Below are positions 24,941 to 33,070 of a stretch of 40,330 nucleotides of DNA, piece by piece (position 1 is the stretch's first letter; the number at the start of each line of letters is the position of its first letter). The notes beneath the pieces are model-generated. The model was not told where the DNA came from. It worked only from the letters and a program-made list of their open reading frames with translations, and made no database searches. The stretch is taken from positions 1 through 40,330 of the forward strand of contig JAGYMN010000002.1 of the NCBI GenBank assembly GCA_018400395.1, in the 5' to 3' direction. The DNA comes from Actinomycetota bacterium (GTDB lineage Bacteria > Actinomycetota > Humimicrobiia > Humimicrobiales > Humimicrobiaceae). The position numbers and the translations under genes were made by a program.

Positions 24941-25273
24941 ATTAGACTGGAAACCATAAAAGATAAAAGAGTTTTTGAAAATTTGAGGCAGAATGGAAAT
25001 GTATTAAGAAACAGGCTTTTAGTAATATATATACTTAATGGATGTAAAGACAGCAGTGTCATAAAAGCAGGTTTTGGGATAAGTAAAAAAATAGGCAGGG
25101 CCTTTCAAAGAAATAAAATAAGAAGAATATTAAAAGAAGTATTAAGAAATGTATTAATACCCTATGGAATAGAAATATACCTGGTAGCAAGAAGAAAAAT
25201 AGTAAAAGCAGACTACCATGAAATAAAAGAAGAATTAGAAAAAAGTCTTAGTAGTTTTTTTGCCGGTAAGTGA
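24941..25273 (+). CDS. rnpA: Ribonuclease P protein component, apparent ATT start
   Basis: RnpA assists the RNase P RNA in cleaving tRNA 5' leaders. The reading frame contains RLETIKDKRVFENLRQNG, the conserved N-terminal segment, and the RNR-type motif FQRNKIRRILKEVLRN. From the ATT at 24941 the protein is 110 residues, the normal family length. There is no ATG, GTG or TTG in frame between the rpmH stop region and the TTG at 24983, and starting at that TTG would remove the conserved RL..F part. AGGAGG at 24925-24930 lies ten bases before the ATT. A rare ATT start is therefore proposed; a sequencing error is the alternative. Confidence 0.85.
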   Translation: MRLETIKDKRVFENLRQNGNVLRNRLLVIYILNGCKDSSVIKAGFGISKKIGRAFQRNKIRRILKEVLRNVLIPYGIEIYLVARRKIVKADYHEIKEELEKSLSSFFAGK

Positions 25274-25508
25274 ATGTGACGATTTAAAAACTATTGTCTT
25301 GAAGAAAGTAATAATATTTTTAATAAAATTATATAAACGATTTATATCGCCTCTGTTGCCTAACAGCTGCAGGTTTTATCCGACATGCTCCCAGTATGCT
25401 ATTGATTCTATAAAAAAGTACGGTGTGTTTAAGGGTGGGGTTAAAGCAGCTTACAGAATAATCAGATGCAACCCTTTTAATAGGGGCGGATATGATCCTG
25501 TAAAATAA
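25260..25508 (+). CDS. yidD: Membrane protein insertion efficiency factor YidD
   Basis: This small protein carries the YidD signature CRFYPTCSQYAIDSIKKYG followed by GGVKAAYRIIRCNPFNRGGYDPV, with a short amphipathic/hydrophobic N terminus (IIFLIKLYKRFISPLL). It helps YidC-dependent membrane insertion. The start is uncertain: TTG at 25260 overlaps rnpA by 14 bases and gives 82 residues, while TTG at 25299 would give 69, closer to the family norm. Neither has a clear ribosome-binding site. The order rnpA-yidD-yidC is conserved in many bacteria. Confidence 0.9.
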   Translation: MPVSECDDLKTIVLKKVIIFLIKLYKRFISPLLPNSCRFYPTCSQYAIDSIKKYGVFKGGVKAAYRIIRCNPFNRGGYDPVK

Positions 25509-25526
25509 TAAAGGAAGGATAATATT

Positions 25527-26270
25527 TTGAGTCAGATTCTTCAGCTTCTTCAACCCATACAGAATGTCCTTGAATATATAATAGTATTTCTTTACAGGAA
25601 TGTTGTGGGAAATTATGGAGTTGTGATAATACTGCTTACCATTATAGTAAGATTAATACTGACCCCGCTTACAATTACCCAGACTAAGTCAATGGCAAGG
25701 ATGCAGAAAATGCAGCCCCAGCTTAAGGAGCTTCAGAAGAAATACAAGGATGACAAGCAGAAGCTGCAGCAGGAGACGATGGAATTCTACAGAAAGAATA
25801 ATGTAAATCCTCTTGCAGGCTGTCTCCCGCTGCTTCTGCAGATGCCTGTGTTCTTTGCACTTTTCCAGACCCTGAGAAGTCCCACAGAGAGAGTAACAGA
25901 CGTGGTAAAAGATTTTAATTTCCTCTGGATGAATCTTAATGAAAGGGACCCTTATTACATACTTGTGATTCTAATGGTAGTCACAATGTTTTTGTCTACC
26001 TTGCTGACTTCCACGGATCCAAAACAATCAAAGATAATGTTTGTACTGCCAATCGTATTCGGTTTTATATCATGGCAGTTCCCTGCAGGAATTCTGGTTT
26101 ACTGGGTAACAACAAACATATGGTCGATAGGCCAGCAGTATCTGGTTAATAAGCTAGTAAAAAGGGGAGATTTAGGAGAAAAGGAAGTCAGGGAAATAAA
26201 GGAGGAGCTGGGCCAGGAGGAATTGACAGCCATTGCAAGAAAAAAGAAAAAGAGGAGAAAGAAAAAGTAG
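25527..26270 (+). CDS. yidC: Membrane protein insertase YidC (Oxa1 family)
   Basis: This 247-residue Gram-positive-type YidC has no large periplasmic domain. The first core membrane helix contains IIVRLILTPLTI with the conserved Arg of the hydrophilic groove. A cytoplasmic hairpin (MARMQKMQPQLKELQKKYKDD) follows, then NPLAGCLPLLLQMPVFFALF, FLWMNL and the final helices FISWQFPAGILVYWVTTN. The tail is very basic (ARKKKKRRKKK), as in proteins that bind the ribosome. TTG start with AAGGAAGG eight bases upstream. It lacks a lipoprotein signal typical of many bacilli. Confidence 0.95.
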   Translation: MSQILQLLQPIQNVLEYIIVFLYRNVVGNYGVVIILLTIIVRLILTPLTITQTKSMARMQKMQPQLKELQKKYKDDKQKLQQETMEFYRKNNVNPLAGCLPLLLQMPVFFALFQTLRSPTERVTDVVKDFNFLWMNLNERDPYYILVILMVVTMFLSTLLTSTDPKQSKIMFVLPIVFGFISWQFPAGILVYWVTTNIWSIGQQYLVNKLVKRGDLGEKEVREIKEELGQEELTAIARKKKKRRKKK

Positions 26271-26285
26271 AGACTGGAGGTTAGC

Positions 26286-26876
26286 ATGCCCGAGAACGAA
26301 AGTATTGCAGATGCCGTGGATTCGTACGTTTCTTCACTCGAAAAGGAAGAGGAAGACGGGGAGCTGCTGGAAAATAATGTAAAAAAAACAGAAAATAAAG
26401 AATATAAATATGAAAAAATATCAGGACTTACCGGTATTGCAAAGATAGTAAAAGATGCAATAGAGATGATATGCCTGGGTGAAAAAGTAAAAGTTAACAC
26501 GGATGTGGAAGGTAATAGAATATCTGTACAGGGGGATGACCTGGGAATAGCAATAGGACGTAATGGAAAAAACATGGCAGAACTTGAATATCTTGTAAAT
26601 CTTATAGGCAGGAGAAAGAATTTGATTGATAGAAAGATAACACTTGATATTAAGGATTATAGAAAGAACAGGATAGAGAAAATAACAAAGACTGCAACAA
26701 GAATGGCCCGGAAAGCAATAAGAGAGGGAAGAAAAATAGCACTAAAACCAATGTGTTCCTATGAACGGAAGATCATACATGATGCTCTTTCAAAATTCAA
26801 GGATGTAAGGACAAAAAGCAGGGATGAGGAACCCTATAGAAGGATTATAATATATCCTCTTAAAGGGATAAAATAG
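26286..26876 (+). CDS. khpB: RNA-binding protein KhpB/Jag (KH and R3H domains)
   Basis: This 196-residue protein has a divergent acidic N terminus (about 1-50), a KH domain with GxxG loop AIGRNGKN near 95-105, and a C-terminal R3H domain (ARKAIREGRKIALKPM, then SYERKIIHDAL). The Jag-N domain common in Bacillota is absent. The arrangement resembles the actinobacterial SpoIIIJ-associated proteins, which also carry an acidic leader. It lies 15 bases after yidC and ends the operon before a good terminator. Likely role: RNA binding linked to cell-envelope growth control, by family analogy. Confidence 0.92.
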   Translation: MPENESIADAVDSYVSSLEKEEEDGELLENNVKKTENKEYKYEKISGLTGIAKIVKDAIEMICLGEKVKVNTDVEGNRISVQGDDLGIAIGRNGKNMAELEYLVNLIGRRKNLIDRKITLDIKDYRKNRIEKITKTATRMARKAIREGRKIALKPMCSYERKIIHDALSKFKDVRTKSRDEEPYRRIIIYPLKGIK

Positions 26877-26890
26877 AAATATAAATAGGG

Positions 26891-26934
26891 GCAATAAGTG
26901 AAATAAATGGCACTCCGGTGCCATTTTTTATTGC
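26891..26934 (+). terminator. Intrinsic terminator after khpB
   Basis: AAATGGCAC (26905-26913) pairs with GTGCCATTT (26918-26926) around the loop TCCG, followed by a T-rich run. An outer GCAATAA/TTATTGC pair (26891-26897 with 26928-26934) could extend the stem. It ends the rpmH-khpB transcript. Confidence 0.85.
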
Positions 26935-26960
26935 AATGTATAAAATTTTTTAAATATAAT
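26931..26960 (+). promoter_or_regulatory. Promoter of the mnmE operon
   Basis: TTGCAA (26931-26936), an 18-base spacer and TATAAT (26955-26960) lie 30 bases before the mnmE ATG. The -35 overlaps the outer part of the preceding terminator. Confidence 0.65.
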
Positions 26961-26989
26961 AAAGTCCTAAGTATTAAAAAGGACAAAAA

Positions 26990-28375
26990 ATGAGAAACAG
27001 CATTAAAGACACAATAGCTGCTATAAGTACTAAGGCGGGAGAAGCTGCTATCGGAATAGTAAAGATCAGTGGAAGTAGGTCACTTGACATAGTGGGCAGG
27101 ATATTCAGGGCTAAGAATAAAAAGAAGATTAAGGATCAGAAGACTTACACAATAATTTACGGTACGATAGAGGACAGCAAAAAAACCTGCATCGACGAGG
27201 CAATAGTATCTGTTATGAAGGCCCCTCATTCATATACAAAAGAGGATGTAGTTGAGATAAACTGCCATGGAGGGATAGCAGCAACGGCAAAAGTCCTGGA
27301 ATTAGTAACCGAAGCAGGCGCAAGACTATCGGAACCGGGTGAATTTACAAAAAGGGCTTTTCTAAACGGAAGAATAGACCTCACACAGGCGGAAGCCGTT
27401 ATAGATATAATAAATTCAAAAACGGAACAGAGCCTGAGAATAGCTGCGAACAATCTTAAAGGCAATATAAAAGACGAGATAGGAAAACTGAAAGAAGGGA
27501 TACTTGAGGTACTTGCACAGCTTGAGGCATCGGTAGATTTTGTTGAAGAGGACCTCAATATAACACCGGTGGAGATGCTTATAAAAAAAATAATTGAGAT
27601 TAAGAAGAAGACAAAAAGACTGCTGGAAGATGCAGAAAAAGGTAATATCATAAAAAACGGGATAAAAGCTGCAATAGTAGGAAAACCAAATGTAGGAAAA
27701 TCGAGCATATTGAACCTGCTTTCGAAAAAAGAAAAAGCGATAGTAACAGAGATTCCAGGGACAACAAGGGATGCAATCGAGGAAATATTATTTTTGGGGG
27801 GCATACCTCTTATACTGGTTGATACAGCAGGGATAAGAAATACAAAGAATAAAATAGAAAAGATAGGGGTAGAAAAGAGTCTTAAGCATATAGACGAAGC
27901 AGAACTGGTAATAATGGTACTGGACGGAAGCAGGGAATTTGAAAAAATCGACAGCGATATAATAAAAAGGATTGAGAAAAAAATTGTAATATGCTGTATC
28001 AACAAAAAGGATTTAAAGCAAAATATAAATATAGACAGCATAAAAGGGAAATTCCCTGCTGAAAATATAATAAAAATATCAGCGCTGAAAAGGCAGGGGA
28101 TAGAAAGATTGGAAAAGAAAATAAGAAAGATTGTAATGGATGGAGAGACAGATCTGAATGAAGCAATAATAATAAATACAAGGCATAAGAATATTATAAA
28201 AAAGGTTAACAGTCTATTAAAAAAGGCAGAAGATGCCATGAAACAGGGATTTTCGGAAGAGTTTCCTTCGGCTGACCTTAAAATTGCATATAACTTACTT
28301 GGAGAGATTACGGGAGATACGGGGGATGATGATGTTTTAAATAAAATATTTGAAAATTTCTGCATAGGAAAATAA
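26990..28375 (+). CDS. mnmE: tRNA modification GTPase MnmE
   Basis: This 461-residue MnmE (TrmE) works with MnmG to modify the wobble uridine (cmnm5U) of certain tRNAs. The N-terminal tetrahydrofolate-binding domain (TIAAISTKAGEAAIGIVKISG; YTKEDVVEINCHGG) is followed by the helical domain and the inserted G domain: G1 GKPNVGKSS (231-239), TTRDAIEE (G2 and K loop), DTAGI (G3), NKKD (G4). The C terminus is FCIGK, including the essential Cys of the family. AAGGAC precedes the ATG. Confidence 0.97.
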   Translation: MRNSIKDTIAAISTKAGEAAIGIVKISGSRSLDIVGRIFRAKNKKKIKDQKTYTIIYGTIEDSKKTCIDEAIVSVMKAPHSYTKEDVVEINCHGGIAATAKVLELVTEAGARLSEPGEFTKRAFLNGRIDLTQAEAVIDIINSKTEQSLRIAANNLKGNIKDEIGKLKEGILEVLAQLEASVDFVEEDLNITPVEMLIKKIIEIKKKTKRLLEDAEKGNIIKNGIKAAIVGKPNVGKSSILNLLSKKEKAIVTEIPGTTRDAIEEILFLGGIPLILVDTAGIRNTKNKIEKIGVEKSLKHIDEAELVIMVLDGSREFEKIDSDIIKRIEKKIVICCINKKDLKQNINIDSIKGKFPAENIIKISALKRQGIERLEKKIRKIVMDGETDLNEAIIINTRHKNIIKKVNSLLKKAEDAMKQGFSEEFPSADLKIAYNLLGEITGDTGDDDVLNKIFENFCIGK

Positions 28376-28417
28376 AAGATTGTCAAAAAACAACATTATT
28401 GGAGAAAATGGCGTAAT

Positions 28418-28433
28418 TGTTTCACGTGAAACA
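28418..28433. promoter_or_regulatory. parS: parS site 1
   Basis: TGTTTCACGTGAAACA is an exact match to the bacterial parS consensus TGTTNCACGTGAAACA, extended here to a perfect 20-bp palindrome (28416-28435). It lies between mnmE and the MnmG-like paralog, 15 bases before that ATG. ParB encoded at 33063 should nucleate on it. Confidence 0.95.
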
Positions 28434-28448
28434 ATATAATGAGATTAT

Positions 28449-29513
28449 ATGAACGAAATATATAAATATGAAGTGGTGGTAATAGGAGGAGGTTTTGCAG
28501 GCAGCCAGGCAGCTATGTCCTCTGCAGGAAATGGTGCGAAAACTCTTATAATAACAATAAATATGGATAGCATAGCAGTGATGCCGTTTGGAAATATTAT
28601 AGGAAGTGATAAAAATAAATATATTATAAAAAGGCTGGAGAATTTTAATAGCGTGATCCCTGAAGTAATTAGAGATATAAGCTTGATAGAGATAAAAGAA
28701 TGCGCGGATATAAACAGGGATGTAATCGGAGGGAGAGTAGTAGATAAAAAAAGATATTCACTTAAGGTCAAGGAATTGCTGGAAAAAACTGAAAGACTTG
28801 ATACAAGACAGGGCCTTGTTACTGATATTATAAAAAAACAGGGTGGTTACGAAGTTATTACAAGTGATCAAGTAAAATACAGCACGGAGGCCGTGATTAT
28901 ATGTCCGGGTACTTTTTTAAACTCAGAGATATTCTGGGGAGAAAACAGGGTAGATGCTGGAAGAATTGGAGAGATAAGGTCTTTGAGGCTGTACAAAAAT
29001 ATGGAAAATAAAGGTTTTAAATTCAGAAATACCTGTGTATATACAGGTCCGGAAGTTGACAGCAAGACTATAAATGAAAGAAGCAGAGGGATTAAAAAGG
29101 TAGAAGGTAAAAAAAACCGGTATTATATATCATTTATTGGAGAAGATTATTTTAAATCCGGGGATTTATTAAAAAATAAGAAATTTTTTTTATTACCGGG
29201 GGGAGCCGATACCGGGGAAATGTATGTACATGGCTTTGAAAACAGCTTTTCTGAAGAATTACAGATAAAAATACTGAGGAATTATGGAGGCCTTGGGAAA
29301 GTAGCGATTACAAGACCGGGATACGGTATAAGATACGGGGTATTATCCAGCCCGCAGGTAAGCAAGTCCCTTGAGTGCGGAAAATTTAAAGGAATGTTTT
29401 TTGCAGGAAGAATAAATGGGACAGATACATACGAACAATCACTTATTCAGGGAATGGTAGCAGGAGTAAATGCATACCGGAGGATAAGGGGCCATGAACT
29501 CGAGGAAATATAA
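28449..29513 (+). CDS. Truncated MnmG-like FAD-domain paralog
   Basis: This 354-residue protein aligns by eye with the FAD-binding part of the MnmG encoded next to it. Shared features are the dinucleotide-binding GGGFAGSQAA (13-22), the GTFLNSEIFWGENRVDAGRIGE block, GEMYVHGFENSFSEELQ, and the closing FFAGRINGTDTYEQSLIQGMVAGVNAYRRI. The C-terminal helical domain that binds tRNA and MnmE is missing. The MPCNPAIGG motif reads MPFGNIIGS, and the GPRHCPSI motif is missing, so both conserved MnmG cysteines are lost. The frame is intact over its whole length, so it looks like a functional, diverged product rather than a decaying pseudogene. TrmFO is a less likely identity because the match to MnmG is so clear. 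Confidence 0.8.
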   Translation: MNEIYKYEVVVIGGGFAGSQAAMSSAGNGAKTLIITINMDSIAVMPFGNIIGSDKNKYIIKRLENFNSVIPEVIRDISLIEIKECADINRDVIGGRVVDKKRYSLKVKELLEKTERLDTRQGLVTDIIKKQGGYEVITSDQVKYSTEAVIICPGTFLNSEIFWGENRVDAGRIGEIRSLRLYKNMENKGFKFRNTCVYTGPEVDSKTINERSRGIKKVEGKKNRYYISFIGEDYFKSGDLLKNKKFFLLPGGADTGEMYVHGFENSFSEELQIKILRNYGGLGKVAITRPGYGIRYGVLSSPQVSKSLECGKFKGMFFAGRINGTDTYEQSLIQGMVAGVNAYRRIRGHELEEI

Positions 29514-29557
29514 ATGCAATGGTTTATTGGTGTTATGTAGATCAAAAGATGTATAAT

Positions 29558-29573
29558 TGTTTCACGTGAAACA
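29558..29573. promoter_or_regulatory. parS: parS site 2
   Basis: TGTTTCACGTGAAACA again matches the consensus exactly. It lies immediately before mnmG, 1140 bases from the first site, and shares the same upstream bases (TAAT) with it. It occupies the space where a ribosome-binding site for an ATG at 29576 would have to be. Confidence 0.95.
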
Positions 29574-29602
29574 TTATGAATATACTAAAAGAAAGAAGCA
29601 GT

Positions 29603-31477
29603 ATGTATGATCTGATAGTTGTCGGTGGCGGCCATGGCGGCTGTGAAGCAGCACTTGCTGCTGCAAGGATGGGCCTGTATACACTGCTAATAACTATTAA
29701 TATTGACAGGATTGCTCTTATGCCATGCAATCCTGCAATAGGAGGACTGGGCAAAAGCCAGCTGGTCAGAGAGATAGATGCTATGGGAGGCCAGATGGCA
29801 AAGACAGCGGATAGGACAATACTTCAGATCAAGACATTAAATAAAAGCAAAGGACCGGCAGTTCAGGCATTGAGAGCGCAGATTGATAAAAAAGAGTACG
29901 AAATAGAGATGAAAAAAGTCCTGGAAAAAACTGAGGGTCTGGAGTTGAGGCAGGGTATTGTAGATAAAATTTTAATTAAAGATGGCAGAGCCGCCGGTGT
30001 TCGAATAGAAAGCGGACCAGGTTTTTTTTCAAAATCGGTAGTAGTAACAGCGGGAACATTTTTAAGGGGAAGGATAATAATCGGTAAAAAAGACTATAAT
30101 GCAGGAAGAATGGGAGAATACCCCGCTATGGACCTTACAGAAAATCTCAGAAAAATAGGGTTTGAAATAGACAGGTTTCAAACAGCAACACCTCCCAGGA
30201 TAGACAAAAGGACTATAGATTTTTCAGGGACCATTATACAGGAAGGAGATAGAGAGCCTTTGAGCTTCTCTTTCTGGGATGAAGAAAAAATACATAATGA
30301 TTTACCGTGTTATCTTACATATACAAACAGAAAAACACATGATGTGATAGCCCGCAATATAGAATCGTCACCCATAAAAAGCGGCATGGTGGAAACACAT
30401 GGACCGAGGCACTGTCCCTCAATAGATAGAAAAGTTATAAATTTCCCTGAAAAATCCAGACATCCGGTATTTATAGAACCCGAAGGAGCAGTTACAAACG
30501 AAATGTATCTTCAGGGCCTTACCACAAGTATGCCTGCAGAGATACAACAGGAGATAGTAAATACTGTAGAAGGTCTTGAAAATGCAAGGATTATAAGGCC
30601 CGGATATGCTGTTGAGTATGATTATGTTATACCTGATCAGTTTAAATTGACTCTTGAATCGAAAAGAGTGCCGAATCTTTATTTTGCCGGCCAGATACTT
30701 GGAACTTCAGGTTATGAAGAAGCCGCAGCCCAGGGTTTTATAGCAGGAGTAAATGCAGCTCTGAAAATAAAGAAACGCAGGCCTCTCATACTGACAAGGG
30801 ACAGCAGCTATATAGGAGTTTTAATAGACGATCTCCTTACAAAGGAACTAACAGAGCCATACAGGATGTATACTTCAAGAGCTGAATACAGATTGATATT
30901 AAGATCAGATAATGCAGATATAAGAATGGCCGCTTACGGCAAAAGAATAGGGCTGATAACAGACCGGGAATACGAGATGGTCATAAAAAAGAGTGAAAGG
31001 GTCAGCAACCTGATTTCCAGGTTGAAGAATATCAGGGTTAACCCCTCGGATGAGAACAACAAAAAACTTAAGCTTCTAAAAACACCCGGAATAGTTGGTT
31101 CAACAAATGTATATCATCTTTTAAAAAGGCCCGAGACCTCCGCCGGTGATCTAATTGAGGTGTTTGATAGCGATAATGGGTCTTATGATAAAAAAGTAAT
31201 CAAGCAGGCTGAAATAAGTATTAAATATAAAGGATATATTAATAGACAGCTTGCAGAAGTAAAGAAGCTTTCCGGCCTGGAAAGATTTAATCTCCCGGAC
31301 TGGCTGGACTATTTTTCAATAAAAGGACTTACATATGAAGCCAGGGAAAAATTGAGCAGGGTAAGGCCCAATACAGTGGGTCAGGCCTCAAGGATAGCAG
31401 GCATATCCCCTGCGGATATTTCCGTTCTAATGATGGTTATAAAACAGAGGGCATTACAGAGAGTCAGAAGTGGATAG
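29603..31477 (+). CDS. mnmG: tRNA uridine-5-carboxymethylaminomethyl modification enzyme MnmG (GidA)
   Basis: The protein is 624 residues from ATG 29603 (633 from ATG 29576), the usual MnmG length. It has the FAD motif VGGGHGGCEAA at the N terminus, MPCNPAIGGLGKS, GTFLRGRIIIG, GPRHCPSI, and the C-terminal helical domain ending YVHP-less variant RVRPNTVGQASRIAGISPADISVL. With MnmE it installs the cmnm5 group on U34 of tRNAs. The 29603 ATG is preferred because parS fills the space upstream of the 29576 ATG, while GAAAGAAG precedes 29603 and MYDLIVVGGG is the usual start. Confidence 0.96.
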   Translation: MYDLIVVGGGHGGCEAALAAARMGLYTLLITINIDRIALMPCNPAIGGLGKSQLVREIDAMGGQMAKTADRTILQIKTLNKSKGPAVQALRAQIDKKEYEIEMKKVLEKTEGLELRQGIVDKILIKDGRAAGVRIESGPGFFSKSVVVTAGTFLRGRIIIGKKDYNAGRMGEYPAMDLTENLRKIGFEIDRFQTATPPRIDKRTIDFSGTIIQEGDREPLSFSFWDEEKIHNDLPCYLTYTNRKTHDVIARNIESSPIKSGMVETHGPRHCPSIDRKVINFPEKSRHPVFIEPEGAVTNEMYLQGLTTSMPAEIQQEIVNTVEGLENARIIRPGYAVEYDYVIPDQFKLTLESKRVPNLYFAGQILGTSGYEEAAAQGFIAGVNAALKIKKRRPLILTRDSSYIGVLIDDLLTKELTEPYRMYTSRAEYRLILRSDNADIRMAAYGKRIGLITDREYEMVIKKSERVSNLISRLKNIRVNPSDENNKKLKLLKTPGIVGSTNVYHLLKRPETSAGDLIEVFDSDNGSYDKKVIKQAEISIKYKGYINRQLAEVKKLSGLERFNLPDWLDYFSIKGLTYEAREKLSRVRPNTVGQASRIAGISPADISVLMMVIKQRALQRVRSG

Positions 31478-32219
31478 CAGAAAATTATTGGCAGAGTCGC
31501 TCAGGGAAATGAATATAAGAGCAAGCCTGGGGCAGATTGATAAACTGGTTGAATTTAATGAACTGGTTTATGAAAATAACAAATATACCAATCTTATTGG
31601 TAGGACAGAAAAAGAAAATATTATAAAAAGGCATATCCTGGATTCTGCTTCACTCCTATCCAATTCAGATATTCTTTTCCGTGATGTGGATAAAGACAAT
31701 TTTAAAATGATAGATATAGGCACCGGCGGGGGATTTCCGGGCATACCCCTGGCTATACTTCTTAATGGGTCAAAAGTTTTTCTTCTTGAAAAGTCAAAAA
31801 AAAAGGTAGAGTTTCTTCTATTTGCGATAGATAAATTATCTCTTACAAATGTTAGCATTTTAAACGGAAGAGCTGAAGAAATTGCCAGGCTTGAAGGGTA
31901 CAGGGAAAATTTTGAAATTGTTACCGCAAGGGCAGTTACAAAATTCAATATTCTTTTGGAACTTTCCATTCCATTTTGCAGTATAAATGGTAGAATTATA
32001 TTCTATAAGAGCAGTAAGGTAATTCGTGATATTGAAGCCGGTTATGATGCAATAAAAATGCTTGGGGGGACCATAGATAGACTAATAGATGTAAATGTTG
32101 AGGGACTGGAAGAATACAGAGCATTACTTGTACTGAAGAAAGTAAGGAAAACGCCTGAAAGATACCCGAGAATATTTGCACAAATAAAAAAATACCCATT
32201 AAAGTTAAAATATAAATGA
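31470..32219 (+). CDS. rsmG: 16S rRNA (guanine527-N7)-methyltransferase RsmG
   Basis: This 249-residue enzyme (GidB) methylates G527 of 16S rRNA. It shows the N-terminal ERNKYTNLI-like segment (ENNKYTNLIG), IIKRHILDSASLL, the SAM-binding MIDIGTGGGFPGIPLAILL (split here by eye), and FEIVTARAV. The GTG start overlaps the mnmG end by eight bases, indicating translational coupling. The order mnmG-rsmG-parA-parB is conserved in many bacteria. Confidence 0.95.
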   Translation: MDSRKLLAESLREMNIRASLGQIDKLVEFNELVYENNKYTNLIGRTEKENIIKRHILDSASLLSNSDILFRDVDKDNFKMIDIGTGGGFPGIPLAILLNGSKVFLLEKSKKKVEFLLFAIDKLSLTNVSILNGRAEEIARLEGYRENFEIVTARAVTKFNILLELSIPFCSINGRIIFYKSSKVIRDIEAGYDAIKMLGGTIDRLIDVNVEGLEEYRALLVLKKVRKTPERYPRIFAQIKKYPLKLKYK

Positions 32220-32239
32220 TTAATTACATAATTAAGTAA

Positions 32240-33070
32240 ATGTATGAGGCAGAAATGGAACTAGCGGGTGTAACTTCTTCTGAAGAAAACAGTAACCGGG
32301 TAATTAAACATGGAAGGGTAATTGCTATAACAAATCAAAAAGGCGGTGTTGGTAAAAGTACAACCGCTGTTAATATATCTGCCTATATGAGCTCATACGG
32401 ATACCGGACACTGCTTATTGACCTTGATCCGCAGAGTAATTCGACCAGCGGCATGGGAGTAAGTTCTAAAGATATAGAGAATTCTGTATACGAAGTTATT
32501 ATAAATGATCTTGATCCCCATGACGCAATAATAAAAACAAGATATGATAATCTTTATATACTGCCGTCTTCAATTCAGCTTGCTGGTGCCGAAGTAGAAC
32601 TTGTAACCATCCTGAAACGCGAATACCGCCTTTTGGCGGCAGTAAAAAAGATCGAAAATGAATATGATTTTATAATAATAGACTGCCCGCCAGCCCTGGG
32701 ACTTTTAACAATAAATGCACTTACTTCTGCAAGGGAAGTCATAATCCCTATTCAGTGTGAGTATTATGCTCTTGAAGGGCTTGGCCAGCTTCTTAATACA
32801 ATAGAGCTGGTTAAGAAAAATCTTAATGAGGAACTGGAAATAAGCGGCGTAATAATGACAATGTATGATCCAAGGACAAGGCTGGGAGAGCAGGTCATCG
32901 ATGAGGTAAAGAACTTTTTTGAAAATAAGGTTTACAGGACTATAATACCGCGGAATGTAAGACTGGGAGAAGCCCCCAGCTACGGTAAGCCGATAATAGA
33001 CTATGACCCGGGATGCAAGGGGGCGGAAGCATATAATAATTTTACAAAGGAAGTGATAGGCAATGGCTAG
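32240..33070 (+). CDS. parA: Chromosome partitioning ATPase ParA (Soj)
   Basis: The protein is about 276 residues with the deviant Walker A NQKGGVGKSTTAVN near residues 32-45, switch I DLDPQSNSTSGM, and IIIDCPPALGLLT (Walker B region). It drives origin segregation with ParB-parS. ATG at 32255 (GAGG five bases upstream) is a credible alternative that removes five residues. The gene lies 20 bases after rsmG and overlaps parB by eight bases. Confidence 0.96.
   Translation: MYEAEMELAGVTSSEENSNRVIKHGRVIAITNQKGGVGKSTTAVNISAYMSSYGYRTLLIDLDPQSNSTSGMGVSSKDIENSVYEVIINDLDPHDAIIKTRYDNLYILPSSIQLAGAEVELVTILKREYRLLAAVKKIENEYDFIIIDCPPALGLLTINALTSAREVIIPIQCEYYALEGLGQLLNTIELVKKNLNEELEISGVIMTMYDPRTRLGEQVIDEVKNFFENKVYRTIIPRNVRLGEAPSYGKPIIDYDPGCKGAEAYNNFTKEVIGNG

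Noticed and set aside
27226..28386. 386-residue open frame antisense to mnmE
   Set aside because: Low-complexity Phe/Ser/Ile-rich translation that is the mirror of the mnmE codons; no ribosome-binding site or recognisable domain.
28449..29513. Pseudogene of mnmG
   Set aside because: The frame is open throughout, lost parts correspond to a domain boundary and the FAD motif is intact, so it is more likely a functional paralog.
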